Assembly: GCA_002422175.1 (NCBI GenBank)
Contig: DITR01000090.1
Span: 1 to 5,563, forward strand
Source: Alcaligenaceae bacterium UBA6179
GTDB lineage: Bacteria; Pseudomonadota; Gammaproteobacteria; Burkholderiales; Burkholderiaceae_B
Direction of reading: 5' to 3'
DNA length: 5,563 nucleotides
The position numbers and the translations under genes are program-made. The notes under the pieces were generated by a model. That model did no database searches and was not told where the DNA came from. It saw nothing but the letters and a program-made list of their open reading frames with translations. This document shows positions 1-5,563 of the stretch, in pieces; position 1 is the stretch's first letter, and each line of letters starts with the position of its first letter.

Positions 1-540
1 GCCGCAAATGCAGGCTATTTAGACTTAAAACTGGTGCCCGAACGCCACAATAGCGTTAAAGTTTTAATGCTGCTTGATGTGGGTGGCAGCATGGACGATC
101 ACATAGCCCGAATCGAGTCACTTTTTACAGCAGCTCGTAGCGAATTTCGACACCTTGAAGTGTTTTATTTTCATAACTGCCCTTACGAAACCCTTTGGAA
201 AAGTAATCGCAGACGTCACACTGAGCGCTTTGATACGTGGGAAGTGCTTCGTAAATTTAATGCTGATTGGCGAGTCATTATCGTGGGCGATGCCACCATG
301 AGCCCATACGAAATTTTACAGCCTGGCGGCTCAGTTGAGCATAACAATCGCGAAACGGGTGCCGAATGGTTACACCGCATTGTTCAAACCTGGCCCAAAT
401 CAGTCTGGTTAAACCCAGAGCCCAAAGCCTCTTGGGCTTACCGACAATCGACGTCTATTATTAGCAAAATTGTGCAAGATCGCATGTATTCAGTCACGAT
501 GGCGGGGCTTGAAAGCGCCATGCGGTCATTATCGAATTAG
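1..540 (+). CDS. VWA-domain (CoxE-like) protein, 3' part only
   Basis: The reading frame is open from base 1 to the TAG at 538-540, giving 179 visible residues. The GTG at 34 is internal, because codons before it already read in the family style (GYLDLKLVPERHN). From memory, full-length relatives are roughly 390 residues, so about the C-terminal half is seen. It matches a proteobacterial family of VWA-domain proteins related to CoxE. The VWA core starts with a hydrophobic strand (VKVLMLLDVGGSM); the metal-site segment D-V-G-G-S lies at 76-90. A second conserved strand with an acidic residue (VGDATMSPYE, Asp at 289-291) follows, then a conserved Gly-Gly-Ser-Val-Glu stretch and a Trp/Pro-rich segment (VWLNPEP). 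VWA proteins of this kind are usually cytoplasmic and often work with a MoxR-type AAA ATPase in protein-complex maturation. No such ATPase is visible here, so the role is unknown. No signal peptide or membrane segment is seen in the visible part. Family assignment is confident, function is not. Confidence 0.88.
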   Translation, partial: AANAGYLDLKLVPERHNSVKVLMLLDVGGSMDDHIARIESLFTAARSEFRHLEVFYFHNCPYETLWKSNRRRHTERFDTWEVLRKFNADWRVIIVGDATMSPYEILQPGGSVEHNNRETGAEWLHRIVQTWPKSVWLNPEPKASWAYRQSTSIISKIVQDRMYSVTMAGLESAMRSLSN

Positions 541-546
541 GTCTTT

Positions 547-583
547 AAAAAATATTCGGCCCCTACAAAGGCTCAAGGCCGAA
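547..583 (-). terminator. Candidate intrinsic terminator, minus orientation
   Basis: TTCGGCC at 555-561 pairs with GGCCGAA at 577-583 in a perfect 7-bp GC-rich stem with a 15-nt loop. Six A at 547-552 precede it on the plus strand, so a minus-strand transcript would have the hairpin followed by TA and six U, the layout of a rho-independent terminator. Read on the plus strand there is no T-run after the stem, so it is a poor intrinsic terminator for the VWA gene that ends 15 bases earlier. No minus-strand gene is known here, so its target is unclear. Confidence 0.4.
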
Positions 584-604
584 AATGAGCGTTACACATT
601 AGAG

Positions 605-625
605 TAAAGTGACTCATAAAGTGAC
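605..625. repeat. Tandem 9-bp direct repeat TAAAGTGAC
   Basis: TAAAGTGAC occurs at 605-613 and again at 617-625, giving a 12-bp period with a 3-bp separator. A period near one helical turn upstream of a gene can be a site for a regulator that binds as a tandem dimer. No known operator is recognised, and two short copies could be chance. Confidence 0.35.
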
Positions 626-646
626 CCCTTTGAACCAAATTGCTTC

Positions 647-676
647 AGTCAAGTCTACTTAAACATAGACTATAGT
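647..676 (+). promoter_or_regulatory. Possible promoter with inverted repeat upstream of the peptidase gene
   Basis: TATAGT at 671-676 is a fair sigma-70 -10 box. No good -35 box lies at the right distance: the bases around 647-653 (AGTCAAG) match TTGACA poorly. The inverted repeat AGTCTA (652-657) / TAGACT (666-671), with an 8-nt spacer, falls where a repressor or activator could overlap the promoter. A start near 683 would leave a leader of about 130 nt before the ATG at 812. This is a weak prediction. Confidence 0.2.
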
Positions 677-811
677 GAGCTCATCATTTATTAATAGACA
701 TCATAGGTTGCCTTCAATACCCGTGATTTAAATGTTCATGCTGAGCACTTGATTCTGTACATTTATGAAAATCGAACCATTCCCTTTGTAATCAATAGGT
801 TTTATGCCGTT

Positions 812-3565
812 ATGCAAACAATAAAACGCTCAATCAGTCGCCCTTTTGTTATCTTTTTTCTTGCACTTGTGTGCGTTGCGTTTAGCTTACCTGCGGCGGC
901 CATCACCCTGCCTAAGGGTGTGAAAGAAATCACCGAGGTTCAAGGTATTACTGAATACCAACTTGAATCAAACGGTTTGCGTATTTTGTTAGCCCCAGAC
1001 GATTCAAAACCAACTACTACAGTCAATATGACCTATTTAGTGGGTTCTCGTCACGAAAACTATGGCCAAACGGGCATGGCGCATTTACTTGAGCATATGC
1101 TGTTTAAAGGTACGCCCACCATTCGCAATGCCTTGGCCGAGTTTTCTCGCCGAGGTTTACAAGCCAATGGCTCGACCTCAACTGATCGCACCAACTATTA
1201 CGCCTCATTTGCTGCCAACCCTGAAACCCTAAACTGGTATTTAGATTGGCAAGCCGACGCGATGGTGAATTCACTCATTGCACGTGAAGACCTCGATACT
1301 GAGATGACAGTTGTGCGTAACGAGATGGAAAGTGGTGAAAACAACCCATTTAGAATTTTGTGGCAAAAAATGCTGGGCGCTGCCTACCAATGGCATAACT
1401 ATGGCAAAACACCTATTGGTGCGCGTTCAGACGTAGAAGGCGTTGATATTGCGCAACTGCAAGCTTTTTACCGTTTGTACTATCAGCCTGACAATGCGGT
1501 GTTAACCGTAGCCGGCAAATTTAATGCAGAAAACGCCTTGCAACATATCGCTGCGGTTTTTGGTCCTATACCTAAACCGAGTCGCGTACTGCCCAAAGAA
1601 TATACCGTTGAACCGGTTCAAGATGGTGAGCGTCGCGTGACGTTACGCCGAACCGGTGGCACGCCTTTAGTGGCTGGTATGTATCATATTCCCCCTGGTG
1701 CCCACCCTGATTATGCCGCGATTGATTTAGCAACTATGATCCTTTCTGATACGCCATCAGGGCGGCTTTATAAAGCCATGGTGCCCCAAGGTTTAGCGAC
1801 AAATGTATTTGGCTTCTCAATGGACCAATTTGATCCAGGTACCGTGATGTTTGGCGCTGAGCTTGAACTCAAAACCGATCAAGAAAAAGCCATGGTTGCC
1901 ATGAACGATGCGATTCAATCAATCGCTAAAACACCTTTTACCGAAGAAGAACTTAAACGTGCCCGTGGCCAATGGCTGAAATCGTGGGACCGGGCCTACG
2001 CTGACCCGCAAAAAGTGGGCACCATCTTGTCTGAAACGATTGCTATGGGTGATTGGCGCATGTTTTTTAAAGCACGTGCGCAGATCGAAGCAACCACTTT
2101 GGCTGATGTGCAACGCGTGGCACAAGCCTATTTCTTACCTTCAAACCGTACTGAAGGTTTGTATATTCCAACTGACAATCCTGTACGCGCACCCATCGTT
2201 GCACAACCCGATTTAAAGGCCATGCTGAAAGACTTTCATGGCGACCAACAAGCCACAGCAACGGCTAGCTTTGACCCCTCGCCTAGCAATATTGATGCGC
2301 GCACTGAACGTAAAGTTTTGAATCTACCTAATGGCCCGGTCAGCCTGGCTTTATTACATAAAGACACGCGAGGCGAGCGTGTGAGTGCAGAGATCGTGAT
2401 TCGATTTGGTGATCTGGAAACGCTAAAAGGCAAAGCGATTGCTTCAGCAGCCACTGCCTCTCTCATCAAAATGGGTACCGACAAATTAAATCGTCAGCAA
2501 ATTCAAGATCGCATTGATGAGTTGGGCGGTGATATGTCAATATCAGGTGCGGGCACAAGTGTGCGTATTGGCATGAATACCACTCAAGCCAATATCAATA
2601 ACTTGATGTTACTTGCGTTTGAATTGATTAGAGGTGCGAATTTTCCCAAGGATCAAGTCGCTGAGTTTGTCGCGCAAAGCGTAACAGACATTAAAGCCTC
2701 GATGACTGAGCCAAGCGCGTTAGCCTCTCATGCGTTGTCGCGCTACGACAACCCATGGCCTAAAGATGACATTCGCTATGTGCCCTCTTTTGAAGAGTCG
2801 ATCGCTGAATACAGCGCTTTAAAGCGTGAAGACCTGATTGCGTTTCACAAACAATTTTATGGCTCAGGTCAAATGTCAGTTGTCATGGTAGGTGAGTTTG
2901 ACCCCGTTACAGCTGAAAAAACGATAACAGACGGCTTGAAAGGTTGGCAACGGGCACCAAAATATCAGCGTATTGATGACCCTTACCGAGCCATTGCCCC
3001 CACCACAATCAACATTCAAACGCCAGATAAAGCCAATGCGTTTTTAATCACAACCTTGCCTTTAAAAATGCAAGACAATGACACTGAATACCCTGCATTG
3101 GTTTTAGCTAACTTTATGTTGGGTCGTTCTGAAACATCGCGTTTATGGAATCGTATTCGTGAGCAAGATGGTTTGTCTTACAACGTGCGGAGCAATCTGT
3201 CGATTTCAGCTTTTGAACCCAGCGGTTCATGGACAATCTACGCCATCTTTGCCCCTGAAAACAGAAGCCGCTTAGAAAACGCTTTGAATGAAGAATTGGC
3301 ACGTGCTGTCAAAGACGGCTTCACCGAGACGGAAGTAAAGTCTGCCCAAGAGGCATATTTAAATCTGCGCGCTTTAGGTCGAGCGCAAGACAGTGCGTTG
3401 GTTGGTGCCTGGACAACCCTACTTCATGAAAACCGCACCTTTGAGTGGTCTAAGCAATTTGATGCACATATTGCTGCGCTTACACCTGATGCCATCAATC
3501 AAGCCGTGAAGCGGTATCTGAAGCCAGAAGGTTTCATTCGCGCCGTAGCCGGTGACTTTAAATAA
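812..3565 (+). CDS. Secreted two-halved M16 zinc metallopeptidase (insulinase/pitrilysin family)
   Basis: A 917-residue protein predicted to cut peptides or small proteins outside the cytoplasm. I chose the ATG at 812 because it opens a clean Sec signal peptide: basic start (KRSISR), hydrophobic core about residues 12-26, and an AAA site cleaved near residue 30. The nearest Shine-Dalgarno-like bases (AATAGG, 794-799) are 12 nt upstream, rather far. The first M16 half (about 50-490) carries the inverted zinc motif HLLEH at 91-95 (His91, catalytic Glu94, His95) and the third ligand Glu171 in NEMESGENN, 75 residues later as the family requires. The second half (about 510-917) keeps the fold and the substrate-clamping region (RLWNRIREQDGLSYN, Arg783 and Tyr790) but has no HxxEH: by my alignment Ala546, Ala549 and Ser550 replace those residues. 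One active and one inactive half joined in a single chain resembles PqqL-type enzymes; the substrate cannot be told. It looks monocistronic and converges on dnaJ. Family certain, start likely. Confidence 0.95.
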   Translation: MQTIKRSISRPFVIFFLALVCVAFSLPAAAITLPKGVKEITEVQGITEYQLESNGLRILLAPDDSKPTTTVNMTYLVGSRHENYGQTGMAHLLEHMLFKGTPTIRNALAEFSRRGLQANGSTSTDRTNYYASFAANPETLNWYLDWQADAMVNSLIAREDLDTEMTVVRNEMESGENNPFRILWQKMLGAAYQWHNYGKTPIGARSDVEGVDIAQLQAFYRLYYQPDNAVLTVAGKFNAENALQHIAAVFGPIPKPSRVLPKEYTVEPVQDGERRVTLRRTGGTPLVAGMYHIPPGAHPDYAAIDLATMILSDTPSGRLYKAMVPQGLATNVFGFSMDQFDPGTVMFGAELELKTDQEKAMVAMNDAIQSIAKTPFTEEELKRARGQWLKSWDRAYADPQKVGTILSETIAMGDWRMFFKARAQIEATTLADVQRVAQAYFLPSNRTEGLYIPTDNPVRAPIVAQPDLKAMLKDFHGDQQATATASFDPSPSNIDARTERKVLNLPNGPVSLALLHKDTRGERVSAEIVIRFGDLETLKGKAIASAATASLIKMGTDKLNRQQIQDRIDELGGDMSISGAGTSVRIGMNTTQANINNLMLLAFELIRGANFPKDQVAEFVAQSVTDIKASMTEPSALASHALSRYDNPWPKDDIRYVPSFEESIAEYSALKREDLIAFHKQFYGSGQMSVVMVGEFDPVTAEKTITDGLKGWQRAPKYQRIDDPYRAIAPTTINIQTPDKANAFLITTLPLKMQDNDTEYPALVLANFMLGRSETSRLWNRIREQDGLSYNVRSNLSISAFEPSGSWTIYAIFAPENRSRLENALNEELARAVKDGFTETEVKSAQEAYLNLRALGRAQDSALVGAWTTLLHENRTFEWSKQFDAHIAALTPDAINQAVKRYLKPEGFIRAVAGDFK

Positions 3566-3578
3566 ATGACTGAGCACT

Positions 3579-3610
3579 AAAAAACCCCCCAGACCTTTAA
3601 GGCTGGGGGG
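3579..3610 (-). terminator. Rho-independent terminator of dnaJ
   Basis: CCCCCCAG (3585-3592) pairs perfectly with CTGGGGGG (3603-3610); inside, CCT/AGG can extend the stem with a one-base bulge and a tiny loop. Six A at 3579-3584 become six U after the hairpin on the minus strand, so this is a textbook intrinsic terminator about 55 nt past the dnaJ stop. It begins only 14 nt after the peptidase stop, but the plus strand has no T-run after the stem (TCAACTG), so for the peptidase it would act mainly as an RNA 3'-end stabiliser or a weak stop. Confidence 0.88.
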
Positions 3611-3664
3611 TCAACTGATGTCTAAAGCAAGACAGATTACTGAGCGTTCGTTAGCCCTTAAATC

Positions 3665-4795
3665 TTAAGAGAAAAAATCTTTGACTCGATCTGTCCAAGA
3701 TTTACTTTGGGGTGAATGGCGGTCGCCCCCTTCAGTTAAAGACAGCTCAAACTGACGCAGCAGGTCTTTTTGCTGATCGTTTAGTTTGACGGGCGTTTCT
3801 AAAATGACATGGCAATACAAGTCACCCGGGTAACCTGCTCGAACGCCTTTAATACCTTTGCCACGCAACCTAAAGGTCTTACCCGACTGTGTTCCGTCAG
3901 GTATGGTGATCTCAGCCTTGCCACTAAGGGTAGGCACTTGTATATCGCCCCCTAATATTGCAGTGGTGAACGGTATGGTTAATTCACAATGCAAATCATC
4001 GCCATCACGTTGAAATATTTTGTGTTGTTTGATGTGAATTTCAACAAACAAATCACCAGACGGGCCACCATTTACGCCGGGCTCACCATTACCTGACGAG
4101 CGAATACGCATACCTTCGTCGATACCAGCAGGTATTTTGACTTGCAACGTTTTGTTACGTCGTGTACGCCCAACCCCGTCACAACTCTTGCATGGGTCAG
4201 TGACCTCTTTACCCGTACCATGACAAGTTGGGCAGGTTTGTTGCACACTAAAAAAACCTTGCTGCATACGCACTGCACCCGCACCACCACAGGTATGGCA
4301 GGTTTTAGGTGAGGTGCCGGGTTTAGCACCTGAACCTTTACAAACTTCACAATTTTCCCAGCTTGGCACACGAATTTCAGTGTCAAAACCGTTGGCAGCT
4401 TGCTCAAGCGTGATTTCCATCGAATACTTGAGATCAGCACCGCGGTATACCTGTGGGCCACCGCCACCACGACGTCCACCGCCACCACCACCAAATATTT
4501 CACCGAAAATATCGCCAAACGCATCACCAAACGGTGCGCCACCCGCGCCACCCATGCCGGCTGCATTAGGGTCAACGCCAGCGTGACCATAGCGGTCATA
4601 AGCCCCCCGTTTATCAGGGTCAGAGAGAATCTCATAAGCCTCTTTGGCTTGTTTAAACTTTTCTTCTGCCTGCTTACTGTCTGGGTTGCGGTCAGGGTGG
4701 TGCTTCATGGCGAGCTTACGATAAGCCTTTTTTATGTCGTCATCAGACGCATTTTTAGCCACCCCAAGCACTTCATAAAAATCACTTTTAGCCAT
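3665..4795 (-). CDS. dnaJ: Chaperone protein DnaJ (Hsp40, type I)
   Basis: This 376-residue cytoplasmic co-chaperone binds unfolded proteins, hands them to DnaK and stimulates DnaK ATP hydrolysis. All parts of a class I DnaJ are present. The J-domain spans residues 1-70 with the essential HPD at 33-35. A Gly/Phe-rich linker follows at about 71-115, including two poly-Gly runs. The zinc region has four CxxCxGxG motifs at 149-156, 166-173, 188-195 and 202-209, so both zinc sites are intact. Two C-terminal beta domains, which bind clients and dimerise, run from about 213 to 340, and a Burkholderiales-like tail (SPQSKSWTDRVKDFF) ends the protein. Length is normal and the ATG at 4795 is the standard family start (MAKSDFYEVLGV); the ribosome site before it is weak (AAAAGA). 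It lies 82 bp after dnaK and is probably co-transcribed with it. Any heat-shock promoter would be upstream of dnaK, outside the window. Confidence 0.99.
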   Translation of the reverse strand: MAKSDFYEVLGVAKNASDDDIKKAYRKLAMKHHPDRNPDSKQAEEKFKQAKEAYEILSDPDKRGAYDRYGHAGVDPNAAGMGGAGGAPFGDAFGDIFGEIFGGGGGGRRGGGGPQVYRGADLKYSMEITLEQAANGFDTEIRVPSWENCEVCKGSGAKPGTSPKTCHTCGGAGAVRMQQGFFSVQQTCPTCHGTGKEVTDPCKSCDGVGRTRRNKTLQVKIPAGIDEGMRIRSSGNGEPGVNGGPSGDLFVEIHIKQHKIFQRDGDDLHCELTIPFTTAILGGDIQVPTLSGKAEITIPDGTQSGKTFRLRGKGIKGVRAGYPGDLYCHVILETPVKLNDQQKDLLRQFELSLTEGGDRHSPQSKSWTDRVKDFFS

Positions 4796-4825
4796 GGTTA
4801 TCTTTTACTTTGGGTTTAATAGAGA

Positions 4826-4857
4826 CGCCCGATCACGTTAGAAACACGTGTCGGGCG
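4826..4857 (-). promoter_or_regulatory. Hairpin in the dnaK-dnaJ intergenic region
   Basis: CGCCCGA (4826-4832) pairs with TCGGGCG (4851-4857), and CACGT (4834-4838) with ACGTG (4846-4850). Together they make a 12-bp stem with one bulged base (4833) and a 7-nt loop. On the minus strand the stem is followed by TCTCTATTAAA, not a T-run, so it is not a standard intrinsic terminator. It sits 20 nt after the dnaK stop and 30 nt before the dnaJ start. Likely roles are partial termination, a processing site, or protection of the dnaK message end, any of which would give more DnaK than DnaJ. The structure is clear; the function is inferred. Confidence 0.65.
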
Positions 4858-4877
4858 CTTTAGAGCATAATAAAAAA

Positions 4878-5563
4878 TTACGAACCGTCGCGCTTGACCT
4901 CTTTAAAGTCAGCATCAACGACGTCATCAGCGGGTTTCGCCTCAGCTTGCTGCTCAGCACCGGCTGCTTGCTGCGCTTGCATATCAGCGTACATTTTTTC
5001 ACCTAGCTTTTGTGAAGCCGTTGATAACACTTCAACCTTACCATCAAGCGTTTCTTTATCAGCATTGGCTTTTAAAGCTTCTTCAACATCTTTAATGGCG
5101 GCTTCAATGGCTTCTCTTTCTGCGGCTTCAAGCTTGTCGCCGTGCTCAGCCATCGATTTACCGGTTGAATGAACCAAGGCATCAGCCATATTGCGTGATT
5201 GAGCCAGTTCAATGATGCGATGATCGTCAGCGGCGTTGGCTTCAGCATCTTGCACCATACGCTGAATCTCAGCCTCAGTCAGACCCGAATTGGCCTTAAT
5301 GGTGATTTTGTTCTCTTTGCCTGTGCCTTTGTCTTTTGCTGACACGTGCACGATACCGTTGGCATCGATGTCAAAGGTCACTTCGATCTGGGGCAAGCCA
5401 CGCGGTGCGGGCGGGATCCCCTCGAGGTTGAACTCACCGAGCATCTTGTTGCCGGCAGCGATTTCACGCTCGCCTTGGAACACCTTGATCGTCACAGCTG
5501 GCTGGTTGTCGTCCGCAGTCGAGAACACCTGCGAGAAGCGTGTCGGGATGGTCGTGTTTTTCG
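4878..5563 (-). CDS. dnaK: Chaperone protein DnaK (Hsp70), C-terminal part
   Basis: This is the Hsp70 ATPase chaperone that binds hydrophobic stretches of unfolded proteins. Only the last 227 codons plus TAA are in the window. The frame runs through the right edge (KNTTIPTRFSQVF), so the GTG at 5528 is an internal valine codon, not a start. By comparison with E. coli DnaK from memory, the visible part begins near residue 414. The N-terminal ATPase domain, the linker and the first substrate-binding strands are missing. What is seen: the rest of the beta-sandwich that holds the peptide (SQVFST, AVTIKVFQGERE, PAPRGLPQIEVTFDID, GIVHVSAKDKGTGK), the helical lid (about 100 residues from SGLTEAEIQRMVQDAEAN), and the flexible Gln/Ala-rich tail ending in DDVVDADFKEVK, the usual bacterial DnaK end. 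It heads the dnaK-dnaJ pair. Codon use changes sharply within the visible part: the upstream third is much richer in G/C-ending codons. Confidence 0.99.
   Translation of the reverse strand, partial: KNTTIPTRFSQVFSTADDNQPAVTIKVFQGEREIAAGNKMLGEFNLEGIPPAPRGLPQIEVTFDIDANGIVHVSAKDKGTGKENKITIKANSGLTEAEIQRMVQDAEANAADDHRIIELAQSRNMADALVHSTGKSMAEHGDKLEAAEREAIEAAIKDVEEALKANADKETLDGKVEVLSTASQKLGEKMYADMQAQQAAGAEQQAEAKPADDVVDADFKEVKRDGS

Larger units (their letters stand above)
541..811. other. Intergenic gap upstream of the M16 peptidase gene
   Basis: This 271-bp stretch between the VWA gene and the peptidase start has no convincing gene. It contains, in order, a terminator-like hairpin pointing to the minus strand (547-583), a 9-bp direct repeat (605-625), a 6-bp inverted repeat beside a TATAGT box (652-676), and AT-rich sequence. 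The peptidase frame is open back to a TTG at 749, but there is no ribosome site there and the extra 21 residues would precede an otherwise complete signal peptide, so I treat 749-811 as untranslated leader. The gap length suggests the peptidase has its own promoter rather than depending on read-through from the VWA gene. Confidence 0.7.

Noticed and set aside
765..791. An eight-codon frame (MKIEPFPL) in the peptidase leader
   Set aside because: It has no Shine-Dalgarno sequence and no regulatory codon pattern; such short frames are common by chance.
749..811. TTG at 749 as the peptidase start
   Set aside because: It has no ribosome site, and it would place 21 unrelated residues before a standard signal peptide that begins exactly at the ATG at 812.
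845..901. A lipoprotein signal in the peptidase leader (ALVC)
   Set aside because: Val at -1 to Cys21 breaks the lipobox rule, and a better AAA site for ordinary cleavage lies downstream at residues 28-30.
1919..2484. Three short minus-strand frames inside the peptidase gene
   Set aside because: They are short, overlap each other, and lie opposite a continuous conserved M16 frame with no motif of their own.
4072..4635. A 187-codon minus-strand open frame inside dnaJ
   Set aside because: It overlaps the unmistakable dnaJ frame on the same strand. Its residues are low-complexity Val/Ala-rich, an out-of-frame reading of the Gly-rich and zinc regions, with no recognisable domain.
4314..4819. 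Plus-strand open frames opposite dnaJ, including a proline-rich one
   Set aside because: They are antisense shadows: the poly-Pro stretch is the complement of the poly-Gly codons of the DnaJ linker. There is no ribosome site or family match.
4872..4877. The T-run (minus strand) just after the dnaK stop, as a terminator
   Set aside because: It precedes the intergenic hairpin in the direction of transcription, and no stem lies immediately upstream of it.
4894..5172. A 92-codon plus-strand frame rich in Ser and Ala opposite dnaK
   Set aside because: It is the complement of the Ala/Glu/Gln-rich DnaK lid and tail; the composition is that of a shadow frame.

Overview
This is an ordinary chromosomal segment of a bacterium, most likely a betaproteobacterium of the Burkholderiales type. 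The DnaJ C-terminal tail (SPQSKSW...RVK.FF), the wording of the four DnaJ zinc motifs and the von Willebrand factor A (VWA) protein all resemble that group as I remember it. The base composition is moderate (close to half GC by eye), lower than most Burkholderiales. That points to a lower-GC lineage, but I cannot name a genus.

Layout: two plus-strand genes face two minus-strand genes. Bases 1-540 are the 3' part of a gene for a VWA-domain protein; its start lies outside the window. Bases 541-811 are a noncoding gap holding a minus-oriented terminator-like hairpin, a short tandem repeat and a small inverted repeat beside a possible -10 element. Bases 812-3565 encode a secreted, full-length, two-halved M16 (insulinase/pitrilysin-type) zinc metallopeptidase. 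A strong hairpin follows at 3585-3610; its T-run is on the minus strand, so it terminates dnaJ.

On the minus strand, dnaK (3' part only, 4878-5563) is followed after 82 bp by a complete dnaJ (3665-4795). This is the classic Hsp70/Hsp40 pair. DnaJ delivers unfolded clients and triggers DnaK ATP hydrolysis through its HPD motif, and the visible part of DnaK is the substrate-binding domain and lid. A 12-bp hairpin without a T-run sits between the two genes and could tune their relative expression.

The plus-strand genes show no evident functional link to the chaperone operon; their convergence looks like simple adjacency. I found no mobile element, CRISPR array, tRNA or rRNA, and nothing that convincingly amounts to a new system. 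The points most worth checking are the sharp change in third-position GC inside dnaK, the dnaK-dnaJ hairpin, a possible small minus-strand RNA in the 549-717 gap, and the non-canonical metal site of the VWA protein.
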